Assembly: GCA_027475525.1 (NCBI GenBank)
Contig: JAMWFC010000138.1
Coordinates: forward strand, 41,847-105,846
Origin: Macrolepiota albuminosa
Lineage: Eukaryota > Basidiomycota > Agaricomycetes > Agaricales > Agaricaceae
DNA: 64,000 nucleotides
Direction: 5' to 3'
Made by a program: the position numbers and the translations under genes. Below the pieces are notes generated by a model. It ran no database searches. It saw nothing but the letters and a program-made list of their open reading frames with translations, and was not told the DNA's origin. Below, in pieces: positions 11,201 to 19,826 of this stretch (position 1 is its first letter; each line of letters starts with the position of its first letter).

Positions 11201-12270
11201 AACTCGTGATACGCCTTAGGAACAGTTGAGAGGTCGACAGGGTCAGAAGAGGTGGATGTCGAGCACAACTCTGCTAAAGTGGACAGATTTTCCAGGCAGA
11301 AAGTGACGGACCCATCGAGTGAGGCAGTCCGGGCGAACACAGCCGGACTGACGATCTCGATGGTGATTGCCTGACAGACGGATGCACACTGTGGGTCGGA
11401 GGTCGGATTCCCTTGCATTGGGACTGGGTCTACAACTACAGGAGGAGAGCTCAGGGTGGTTGGACTGGATTGCACAGACGTCCGGAAAGTTATACTGCTC
11501 AAGACCCAGTCAATCAACGGATTGTGTCGGGTGAGCCAGTCATGTCCTAGGACGATAGCGCAAGAGCCATCCAACGATGTGACATAACATGTCGTCGGAG
11601 TAACCTCACCAGTGGCGAATCGGATGGGCAGATTGACGGCTTGGGTGATCATGGAGTTCATGGAGCCGTCAAATAGTCGGAGTTGCAGAGGTGCGACAGG
11701 GTACGTGGAGATGTGATGTTTATTGACGAAGGATGTATCTACAAATGTGTCAGAAGATCCTGAGTCAATAAGAGCGGGAAAGTTTCCAGACGGAAGAGAA
11801 GAAGGAAAAGACATATTTTTACGGGGTTCAGACCCCCCGGAAGAAGAAGACAGAGCAGAGCCGGGAGCATTCTCCCTTGAAGCGGAAAATAGATCAGAGC
11901 TGGGAGCACACTCCCTTGAAGTTGGAAATCGACCATCATCAGAACAAGGAGAAAGAGAGATCAGAACAGAAAGAGAATGGAGAGCAGATAGCCCAGACAC
12001 GTTCAAGTGCAGGACTCTAGATGTACAAGGAGGGTCAGCGTGACCAACCAGTCGTACGGGGCCCGGAGGGTCACTATCTAGTTTTTTTCCTCGTCCGAAC
12101 CCACCACAGAATCCGCAACATCCCAGCCTGGGCTGCCCTAGCTTTGGCCACACGGGAGGAGGACTTGGGACACTCTTTGGCCACATGCCCAGAGCGCCCA
12201 CAGAAGAGGCAGAGGTTGTTCTCAAAGCGACGCTGGCGTTCTTCTTTGGTGAGCTTGCCACTCTTGTCAA
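8232..12270 (-). CDS. pol of the inner element (PR-RT-RNaseH-IN-chromodomain), one frameshift
   Basis: It copies element RNA and inserts the cDNA. In order: protease with LIDSGSSDTF (about 11755), RT with YLDDILVYSED (about 10640), RNase H with ETDASD (about 10210), integrase zinc domain, integrase core with D in SMDFIK, D in TSDQGSEF and E in GQTERMN, and a C-terminal chromodomain (ILDSK...LLYLVRWLGY) that in chromoviruses targets heterochromatin. The frame overlaps gag by about 200 bases and is +1 relative to it, so programmed frameshifting is likely. One extra C near 9510-9515 (CACCGACC, where the outer copy has CACGACC) breaks the frame before the integrase; it may be a mutation or an assembly error. 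Confidence 0.9.
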
Positions 12271-13537
12271 GCTTCGAGGACAGGTCAGAGTCGGGTTGCT
12301 TTCCCTTAGACTTTTTAGGGTCCTTGGTAGAGCGACCAGCGGAAGTGGAGGGGCCGGACGTGGAGTCAGGAGTATTGGAGGACTTAGAGTACTTCGGGTT
12401 CTTGCCTGATTTCGCGTTCTGCTTGGAGGAGTCGGGTGAGGTAGCTCGATCTCTCAGATGGTGCGACAACTCGCCCTTGCGCTCCCAATATCGTCCATCG
12501 ATATCTTGGGCAAGAGAGTGCATGTCATGCAACAAGCGTGGCTTACCATAACGAGTGATCTCATCCTTGATGCTATCCGGCAACCCATTATAGAAATGGT
12601 GCCTCAAGGCAACCTCACCGTATCTGGGTAACTGTGAAGCATTGCGATTAAACTCAACGACGTACTTGGCGATCCTGTGATTATCCGACATAGTCAGAGT
12701 ACTCAGACGACACTCAGCATCACCAAAGGGGTCGTGCGGGCCGAAGTTCTCTTCAAGTTCTCGGACGAAGAGTTCGTAGTCGTCCATCCAACATGGACGG
12801 CGACACGGGTTACCATGAAGAAGTTCAGGCTCAAACCAACTCAGAGTGATCCCCTTGAGGAAGGACGTAGCGTAGATGACTTTCGTACACTCGTTAACAA
12901 ATGCTTGGGGGCGGTTCTGGAAGTTGAGTTCGCACTGAACAAGGAAAGTGCGGAGTTTCTGAGGGTCAGTACCGTCAAACTGGTCAGGCTCACAAAGCTT
13001 CGTCCTATGGCTGGGGTCTGGAGGTTGACGAGCGGCAGTGGTTGAGCGGGCCAGGGCGGCAATAGCGTCCGTCAACTGGGCCAACACACGGCTACCCGGG
13101 TCATCTGGCAGCTGATCCTCAGGCAGATCATCACCACCATCATCACCACCACCACCGTCACCGTCACCACCACCGTTACCACGGTTGGGTGGGGCGTCTG
13201 GCGGATCTAGGGGATTAGCGGGATCAGGATGTGGAGTAGGGTTACAAGAAGCTTCGGGGTCATAGTCATCAGCTTGGCTGTCCGGATCGACATCTCTCTC
13301 AACAGCAGCCACCTCGTCATGGTCTTGGAATATGGAACGACGGAATCGATGGGAGGGTGCAGGAGTGGAGGAGGAAGTAGGGTCATCACAGTCAGCCATA
13401 AAGCTTTGGAATGGCGGACATTCAGAAGGGTCTAGGTCATGTCTGCGCAAAAGTTCTTCAAGCATCCTGAGACCTGGAAGCCTAGAAGAACCAGGTTCAG
13501 TGCGTGTCTGTGAACGGGTTTGATAAGCTCTAGACAT
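12074..13537 (-). CDS. gag of the inner element
   Basis: An intact 487-residue Gag. The start ATG at 13537 lies 62 bases after the 5' LTR. After an acidic, Asp/Gly-rich linker (about residues 90-150) comes the capsid-like domain (EPDQFDGTDPQKLRTFLVQC, then YNGLPDSIKDEI). A basic Ser/Lys-rich stretch leads to one CCHC knuckle, CLFCGRSGHVAKEC, near residue 450, which binds RNA. It ends in the overlap with pol. It matches the outer gag block by block. No internal stop or frameshift is seen. Confidence 0.92.
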   Translation of the reverse strand: MSRAYQTRSQTRTEPGSSRLPGLRMLEELLRRHDLDPSECPPFQSFMADCDDPTSSSTPAPSHRFRRSIFQDHDEVAAVERDVDPDSQADDYDPEASCNPTPHPDPANPLDPPDAPPNRGNGGGDGDGGGGDDGGDDLPEDQLPDDPGSRVLAQLTDAIAALARSTTAARQPPDPSHRTKLCEPDQFDGTDPQKLRTFLVQCELNFQNRPQAFVNECTKVIYATSFLKGITLSWFEPELLHGNPCRRPCWMDDYELFVRELEENFGPHDPFGDAECRLSTLTMSDNHRIAKYVVEFNRNASQLPRYGEVALRHHFYNGLPDSIKDEITRYGKPRLLHDMHSLAQDIDGRYWERKGELSHHLRDRATSPDSSKQNAKSGKNPKYSKSSNTPDSTSGPSTSAGRSTKDPKKSKGKQPDSDLSSKLDKSGKLTKEERQRRFENNLCLFCGRSGHVAKECPKSSSRVAKARAAQAGMLRILWWVRTRKKTR

Positions 13538-13599
13538 AGTTCAGTGAAACAATGATAGAGCAAGGAAAGAACGTAAGAGCGATTTGAGTTTGTATATAC

Positions 13600-14292
13600 T
13601 GTCAGGAACGTGCCAGACGCGTATCCAGGTGACCTGCAAAGCGCGCGAGGTCGTCCGGGCTCGTAAGGTCGGAGGGGCGGGACTTTAGCTTCAGCGACTC
13701 GGGTGGAGCGCTGCACTTCGTTCTTACATTGGTGTCCCAATTTCAGACAGAAGCCTTACGATGAGGATAAGAGTTTAGAGGGGGAATCCAAGTCGATATA
13801 CGAACTAAGTGTCCCAATTTCAGACAGAAGCCTTACGATGAGGATAAGAGTTTAGAGGGGGAATCCAAGTCGATATACGAACTAAGGTACATCCGGTGTA
13901 ACCTACACACGTTATAAACACAAGTAACTAAATGAGACCAGCCTGGAAGGAGTGGCGGATCAAGCGCGATATTAATGAATGAAGAAAGGAACAAATAATC
14001 AATATCGGCAAACTTGGTCAACAAAAGGCAAGCAAGGAACAATAGGAGGAACAATAGTCCGCAAGTGGACAAAAGAGAAAAGGCCATCCAGCCGTCTAGC
14101 AAGCCATCCGGCTGGGGGCGGACAACAATGGAGTGGGCAACCTAGGTTGGTAGGTACACGCGCAAGGGAGGAAGTGCGGATGAGGGTGACGGGTGGACAG
14201 ATGGGTGGACGGATGATGATGATAGCGGGAGGGACGGGCCAAGTGGCACTAGGACACGTAGAGGGAAGTGTCAGATATGTCGGGTCGTGACA
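13600..14292 (-). repeat. 5' LTR of the inner element
   Basis: 693 bp, which is the 616 bp of the partner LTR plus one 77-bp duplication (13732-13808 repeated at 13809-13885). As the upstream LTR in - orientation it should carry the promoter. No TGG primer-binding start directly follows it; the next bases on the - strand are GTATATACAAACTC, so the priming tRNA is unclear. Confidence 0.92.
13732..13885. repeat. Exact 77-bp tandem duplication 6
   Basis: 13732-13808 and 13809-13885 are identical. The partner LTR at 6559-7174 has the unit once, and the two LTRs have equal length when one copy is removed. This is the best evidence that the 77-bp duplications are false. Confidence 0.92.
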
Positions 14293-15356
14293 AACAGCTA
14301 CCCTCCTCTTCCGGATTCACTTCCATCTTGGTCATCGTGGACCGCCTGTCCAAACAGTGCATTTTCATTCCTACCCACGACACCATCACCTCTCCGGAAC
14401 TGGCCAAGCTCTTCCTCCTCCATGTGTTCTCCAAGCACGGAGTTCCTTCCCACGTCACCTCCGACAGGGGTCCGGAGTTTGTCTCTCATTTTTTCCGTTC
14501 ACTTGGTAAGGCCCTCGACATCCGCCTCCACTTCACCTCCGGTTATCATCCGGAAGGAGATGGTCAGACCGAACAGATGAACCAGATGCTCGAGCAGTAC
14601 CTGCACATCTACAGTAACTACCAGCAGGACAATTGGTCCGAACTCCTGCCTCTTGTGGAGTTCACATACAACAACGCTCCGAATGCCACCACAGGCGTCT
14701 CTCCGTTCTTCGCCAACAAAGGCTACCATCCAAACATCACCGTTCACCCAGAGCAAGACCTAACATCAGTACGCGCCCAGGAGTACTCTGTAGATCTCGA
14801 CTCCCTCCATCACTTCCTTCGCAAGGAAATGCACCTCGCTCAGATCCGTTATCAAGGCCCAGCAGACTCCCGTCGGAGTCCTGCCCCAGCTTTCGAAGTA
14901 GGAACCTCGGTCTATGTAAAGGCCAAGTATTTCCACTCCACCCGACCTTCCAAAAAGCTCTCTGAGAAAAACCTCGGCCCATTCGAGATCATTGCCCACA
15001 TAGGAACTCACTCCCTCACTCTCCGCCTGCCAGAAAACATGCGAGCCATTCACCCGGTATTCCATGTCTCGCAGATTGAACCCTCCGTCCCAAACATCAT
15101 TCCGAACCGCCACCAGCCACCTCCGCCTCCCATAGAAATCGAAGGCGAGATCAAGTTCGAGATTGAGGAGATACTCGACTCCAAGATCGACCAATGTAGA
15201 CGCAACAAGTTGCTCTACCTGGTCAAGTGGCTAGGCTATGAAGGGACCGACAAGGAGACACAATGGCTCCTTACCAGCGAACTCGATCATGCCTCCGACC
15301 TCATCGAAGCATTCCACTCTCGGTACCCAGATAAGCCTGGACCCGAAGCCCCTTAG
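14293..15356 (+). pseudogene. pol of the outer element, 3' part (integrase core and chromodomain)
   Basis: This continues the pol ORF broken at 6558: MDFIEQ joins LPSSSGF in frame once the inner element and one AACAG are removed. It includes the integrase core (TSDRGPEF, GYHPEGDGQTEQMNQ) and a chromodomain (ILDSKID...LLYLVKWLGY), ending at TAG 15354-15356. This stretch is open throughout, about 83% like the inner copy by eye. Alone it has no natural start. Confidence 0.88.
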
Positions 15357-15479
15357 GAACCCCGACTCCTCTCCCATCTCTCCCTTTCTCTCCACTCCTC
15401 ACTTCTGTTTTCATTTTTTCTTTCTGTAAGTACAGCTCCCCTCACCTTACTAATTCTGGGCGTTCAAGGGTTCAGGCCT

Positions 15480-16083
15480 AAGAAGGGGATACTGTCATAT
15501 CCATCCCCGGCCATCGACTCCGATCCCTCCGGACTACCTCTGCTCCTTCTTCACTAACCTCGGAGCTCCTGTATTCTGCAATCACCTTGGTACCCCTCAA
15601 TGGTCACCACCCCCTCTTTTCAATTTATTACCTATGCCTCCCTAAGTACAAAGCCCCGAAGGCTTCCGGACAGCTCCGATGTCCGCTGGCACACTCCTGC
15701 CTCCGCTGGGCAATACACTTGCTTGCCCTGCAAGCCCACCTTTGGGCCTATCCCTCCTTTCCATTTCTGGGTTATTGCCTACCATTCCATTAACCCTGTA
15801 ACCCGACTTGTCGGTAATATTCAATTGGCTAATGTCTAACCCCGTTAGCTCCGCTCCGCCATTTGCGGGCCCGCCCTCATTGTAACTATATATATACTCA
15901 ACTTGTACATAGGTTACACCTCAGTAATAAAATTGACTAGAGTTTACCCCCTTCAGTTCTGGTTGCCAGTTTAGTAAGTTAGGGCATGGACATGTTACTT
16001 GGCACAGCGCTCCTGGCATAAGTCGCTGAGGCCGAAGCCCTCCACCACAGAGACACTCCTTCATCTCAACCTGGTCTCTGACA
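15480..16083 (+). repeat. Polypurine tract and 3' LTR of the outer element
   Basis: AAGAAGGGGATAC (15480-15492) is followed by the LTR 15493-16083 (591 bp, TGTCATATCC...GTCTCTGACA). A TATATATA stretch near 15890 and a possible AATAAA at 15928 may be promoter and poly(A) signals. The next bases are GGATAC, the same six bases as the end of the polypurine tract; on other evidence they are read here as the host target duplication. Confidence 0.85.
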
Positions 16084-17259
16084 GGATACTCTTATGCTGT
16101 GAATAGATGCGCAGACTCTGACAGAATATCAAAGCTACCCAACGTCAACCGCATCTTTCTAGCCCTCGACACCACCCTACTTTCTATCTATCCCCTCTCT
16201 ACCCATGTCTACGCCACGACTTTCCAAGGAGCAGCTCGACGCTATGGTCCGGCAGATCGCTGATGATCCAGAGTTCATCAATACCTTTGCTTCTCTCATG
16301 GCCTGGCAAGAACCCACCCCCTCTTCCTCCCGTCCCCCTCATAACCCCCCTCCCACGCCTTCACAAGCATGTACCCCTAGGGCACAACAAGGACCAGGCG
16401 GCTCTACTCAGGCACAAGGGAAGTGCCCTGCCCATGTGCAGATCCGTACCACCACCACTACACCTCCACCCTGTATCACCATGACGATTGGCATACTGGA
16501 CACCATTGTTGGGCACATTATCAGGCAGGCAGGCACTGGATTGAAATGGATCCAGGACTTCTCCCATGCAAAGGTCAACATCTTGCCACACGTTGGACCT
16601 GGAGAATCGTGTGCTGTCACACTTAGGGGAGAGCCCAAGTGTGTCGGTGATGCTCTTATCGCCCTCAGCTGCCAGATCGCTAAGAAATGTATCCGTACCC
16701 CTCATCATAAGCGCAAGCAACCAGCCGAGTCCCCTCTCCCTCCCCCTGCACCCGCTACTCCTGCTACCATGCTCCAACCACCACCACTGCAGGCCATCAC
16801 AAGCACCCCTCTGGCCGCTGCAGGGCCCTCCTTCTCTCCTCAGGTTCCCTGGCCCCCTCCATCAGCTGCACCTCCACCCCCCTCCTCTAGGCCCACTTCA
16901 TCGCAGCCGGGCCAGGCAACCCCTCATGATCCCGATGCCATGGAGTTGGATCGGATCCATTCCAGCACCCAGCAGACCGCTCGTCGAGGAGGACGACACC
17001 TGGATGCTCCTCCACTCCCACCGGGTGGAGTGCCACGTTAAGGAAACTAGCGGATTCTCAAGGCGAGAATCTTGAAGGGGAGGTGATGTCAGGGGACACC
17101 CGGTTATCCGGCCTGTCATGACCGACAAATCCCGGGGCTCCGTCAGCGGCAAACCAATGCCGATAGGCGAATCCGCCGACCTGAAACCCATCCTAACCAG
17201 CCCCCAACCCCATGTCTGGCCTCCTGCCTTACTGCATGAGACTTGGCCAGTAATCAGAA
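16084..17259 (+). mobile_element. Non-autonomous LTR element carrying a KH-domain ORF, cut by gap
   Basis: Inferred parts: a 40-bp 5' LTR remnant ending ACTCTGACA (16084-16123), a primer-binding site GAATATCAAAGCTACC (16124-16139) close to the TGGTATCAGAGC-type site for a methionine tRNA, the KH ORF, a polypurine tract GAAGGGGAGGTGA (17074-17086) and a 3' LTR starting TGTCAGGGGACACCC at 17087. The gap at 17260 hides the rest of that LTR. There is no gag-pol. The outer chromovirus seems to have jumped into the 5' LTR, with [G]GATAC as the right-hand duplication. Confidence 0.55.
16205..17041 (+). CDS. KH-domain protein of an LTR element
   Basis: 278 residues, single exon. The middle (residues about 95-165) reads like a type I KH domain: a beta strand, then IVGHIIRQAGTGLKWI, then strands with ILPHVGPGE and VTLRGEPKCVGDALIAL. 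The normal GXXG loop is RQAG, lacking the first glycine, which may weaken nucleic-acid binding. Both flanks are proline/serine-rich and low in complexity. The C-terminus has DPDAMELDRI, an acidic patch of a kind I associate with fungal element proteins (unverified). Placed between an LTR end with primer-binding site and a polypurine tract, it probably binds the element's RNA in place of Gag; that role is inference. Confidence 0.65.
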   Translation: MSTPRLSKEQLDAMVRQIADDPEFINTFASLMAWQEPTPSSSRPPHNPPPTPSQACTPRAQQGPGGSTQAQGKCPAHVQIRTTTTTPPPCITMTIGILDTIVGHIIRQAGTGLKWIQDFSHAKVNILPHVGPGESCAVTLRGEPKCVGDALIALSCQIAKKCIRTPHHKRKQPAESPLPPPAPATPATMLQPPPLQAITSTPLAAAGPSFSPQVPWPPPSAAPPPPSSRPTSSQPGQATPHDPDAMELDRIHSSTQQTARRGGRHLDAPPLPPGGVPR

Positions 17260-17359
17260 NNNNNNNNNNNNNNNNNNNNNNNNNNNNNNNNNNNNNNNNN
17301 NNNNNNNNNNNNNNNNNNNNNNNNNNNNNNNNNNNNNNNNNNNNNNNNNNNNNNNNNNN
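17260..17359. other. Assembly gap of 100 N
   Basis: Exactly 100 N, the standard filler for a gap of unknown size. Left of it is retrotransposon DNA; right of it is the 3' part of a - strand gene. The real distance is unknown. Confidence 1.
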
Positions 17360-18674
17360 CACGGAAATCAGTGGTTGCTGCATATGAATAAACTGGGACC
17401 TCTTTTGTGAGATGCACAGGGGAGCCTTGCCTTCCATCACCCAAGGTGTAATCCTTTGTGGTCACAAGTGCTATTGCAAAAGTACTGGTTTGATTGATTG
17501 AATTATCTTGGGGATACAAAACTAAAAGTGTGTCATTAACTTGATGGTCCAAACATTCATTAGATGTTAGAAGAATGTGATTAAGGACACAAATACCAAA
17601 GTGAAACACTGACTCCAGAATTGGGGTGGTGCAGATGAAGTTCGATTCATCAAACCCACAATGTTCACAGGTTCACTATGGAGCAGTGCAGTACCAGGAA
17701 GATGAGTAAACTTGGGATACACTTGGAATACTATAGTTCCACAGTCTGGATAATCTTCTATTGGCACTGCAAAACCACAGGTGAAAATTGATCAGACATC
17801 TGAACATTAATCAACATACCTGGATAGTAGGAAAAATTAAAAGAATCACCAGAAGCATGAGGAATGATTCCACATCTTGCACTCAAGTTGAGAGCAGTGT
17901 GATCTTCAAACTCCACACCTTCCAATTTTTGATCCATCGTACCAAAAAGAATTCTGAGGAAAATCTAAGCAAATGGTGGCTTAAAAACAACAGGGATACA
18001 TCATACGTATCATTTACTCCAACAAGGTCTCCAACAACAATGTATCCCATCTGCTTGTATAGATAATCAACCACACCAAATGGCAGAATCTCAGAGGAAC
18101 CCAAAGGAGAAATGATGTTGCCTGGCATGGAGTTGACAGTTACAGGTATCCCCCATTTCATGGTTACCACCTTCATTGAGAATAAAGAGGGTGTGGCTAT
18201 TTGGAACATGAAGATAGAGCTGTAAAACAAGAGAACATGAAATAATTGAAGGTGGACAGGAAAGGTGTGGTTTTTACTCTGCCAGGCAGCACAAAGTGAT
18301 GACCCAAGGCCTCTCCAGGCTTCAACATGGTCATGAAGTACAAGAAGTGCCTGACCTGGAACATTGTATCAAAATCTGCTTCAGAACAATGCACAGAACT
18401 CACATTGCTGTATTGTAGCATTGACTGCAATTGCTGGGATTCCATATGAAAGCAATGCAAGGAGAGCTGTGACAACAAGTTGTGACACAAATGAGAAAAT
18501 TTGTGTTGCAGTTTTGATGTGCTCAACACCAAATTTACGGTGTTCCAGAAAGGAAGAGAAGGCCAAGAAGTCAAGGACACTGAGGAAAGCCAATAGGCCT
18601 CCAGAAGCAAGAGCACACACTATTGCATGAAGTCGTAGGGCCTTGGGAATGGCCATGTTTGTTGACTTGTTCAA
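17360..18674 (-). CDS. Multi-exon membrane protein, 3' end lost in gap
   Basis: Function unknown. The start ATG is at 18674 (an inner ATG at 18656 is possible). The first exon codes two hydrophobic helices (around LHAIVCALASGGLLAFLSVL and FVSQLVVTALLALLSYGI). A GTGAGT...TTCCAG intron then leads in frame to QALLVLHDHVEAWRGLGSSL. Further exons code a likely extracellular part with GIPVTVNSMPG and LVGVNDTYDV, and the frame runs into the gap. The pattern of a short N-terminus, two TM helices and a large ectodomain recalls a family common in mushroom genomes. The block has almost no CpG, yet the reading frames and splice sites are kept. Confidence 0.55.
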
Positions 18675-19826
18675 CCCCCAGAAGCAGCCTGAGATTGGTG
18701 AGGCTGCTCATAGCTCCAGACTTATGAAGGCAAGATTGGAAAAGGGATCTTGCTGATCAGATGTTAATGATGTGATGATGGTGATGGTGAGAGCTTGAAG
18801 TGTAAGCCACATGATGCAACAACAAAAGAACAACAAATTTCAGGATTCAAGTGTGAAGGCCACCAGTGATCCCCAGTGTGGTATAGTTCAAAGCTTGTAA
18901 TATATTGCCACCTGATCAGTGGAAATTTATGTGCTACTTTGGGTCCCTGTAGTAACTGAGCTGGTAGTACATTTGCTAGGCATAGACCATGCCCAGTGAT
19001 GATTTCATTGCAGCATAAGGTGGTGGGCTCCATCAGCAATTTTTGATATCCTCACATACATACAACTGCTCTGCACAAAAATCTATGTATGTTCAACTTG
19101 TGAAAACAGTAGATGGCCAGCTGCCCAGAGTTTATTGGCTGGCAATATGCATTCTTCAATGCACTTCCTTTATCCCAGCTGAAGGCTCCCTGGCCTGTAT
19201 AAATCCTCAAGTTGGAAGGTAATCTTACAAGGAGACTAGCACAGCTACATGAAGGTGGCATTAATGTGCTGGTTGAAGATCTACAGACAGGGCATTGCAT
19301 AATTGGGAATTGGACTGGTCATATGTCATGGCATGCCTTCTGGGTGGCAGTGTAAGTAGCATGGTGCCATTTAGCCCAGATTCCCACGTAGTTCTTCTTC
19401 TTCACTTCTCAATCTCCAGTTTGATCCAGTCTGCAGCTGTTGGCTATGACACCACATGATCTTCTATCATCTTTGATCCACTTCTACTGGTTACTAGTTA
19501 GTTGCCTAATTACCAACTCTACATGTGTATATAAGACCTTGCACTGGAGTGGGCATGTCCCCAGCTTCATTATCAACTAGATTTCTGGGGCCTTCCTCAT
19601 TGCGAGCATGCACAACCCTGACAGTAAATACACAGGCACAATAAGGAATAACAAGGAATAAACATAACCACCATCCCTTCCTTACATTGATTAGCTACTG
19701 GGAATTTGGAAATCCCCCTCAACTGCCAAACTGCTGTGGTCCATCCATGAAAACAATGCAGGGTGGTTTCATGCACTGTCAATCTCAGCATCATCCCAGT
19801 CCATCATGATGAGTTTTGACTTGTAC
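18675..19826. other. No gene seen; CpG-poor spacer
   Basis: ORFs here are short and unconvincing on both strands. The stretch continues the CpG-starved composition of the flanking gene and is rich in TG and CA. Confidence 0.6.

Larger units (their letters stand above)
6559..14292 (-). mobile_element. Inner, nearly complete Ty3/gypsy chromovirus, TSD AACAG
   Basis: A full-length LTR retrotransposon inserted in antisense orientation into the integrase of the outer element. Target duplications AACAG lie at 6554-6558 and 14293-14297. Reading the - strand: 5' LTR 14292-13600, a short leader, gag, pol (protease, RT, RNase H, integrase, chromodomain), an extra gene in antisense, polypurine tract and 3' LTR 7174-6559. 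All catalytic motifs are present; the only clear coding break is a one-base insertion before the integrase. The LTRs are both 616 bp once the false 77-bp duplication in the 5' LTR is removed. Confidence 0.93.
1..16083 (+). mobile_element. Outer, decayed Ty3/gypsy chromovirus (5' LTR outside window)
   Basis: This is a chromodomain LTR retrotransposon on the + strand. Gag with a CCHC knuckle, protease, reverse transcriptase, RNase H, integrase and a C-terminal chromodomain follow in order and align throughout with the better preserved inner copy. A polypurine tract (15480-15492) and a 3' LTR (15493-16083) close it. Four later insertions interrupt it: solo LTRs at 1579-2222, 2487-3245 and 4489-4819, and a full element at 6559-14292. 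Removing each insertion with one copy of its target duplication rejoins the reading frame. It also carries a nonsense codon in gag, frameshifts in pol and a changed RT catalytic residue, so it is dead. The 5' LTR lies left of the window. Confidence 0.9.

Noticed and set aside
15493..16083. A solo LTR flanked by GGATAC duplications
   Set aside because: The left GGATAC belongs to the polypurine tract, which also precedes the 3' LTR of the inner element; the LTR is the natural 3' end of the outer element.
17600..17660. tRNA-like T-loop GTTCGATTC
   Set aside because: No matching A box, acceptor stem or cloverleaf upstream; the bases are coding in the membrane-protein gene.
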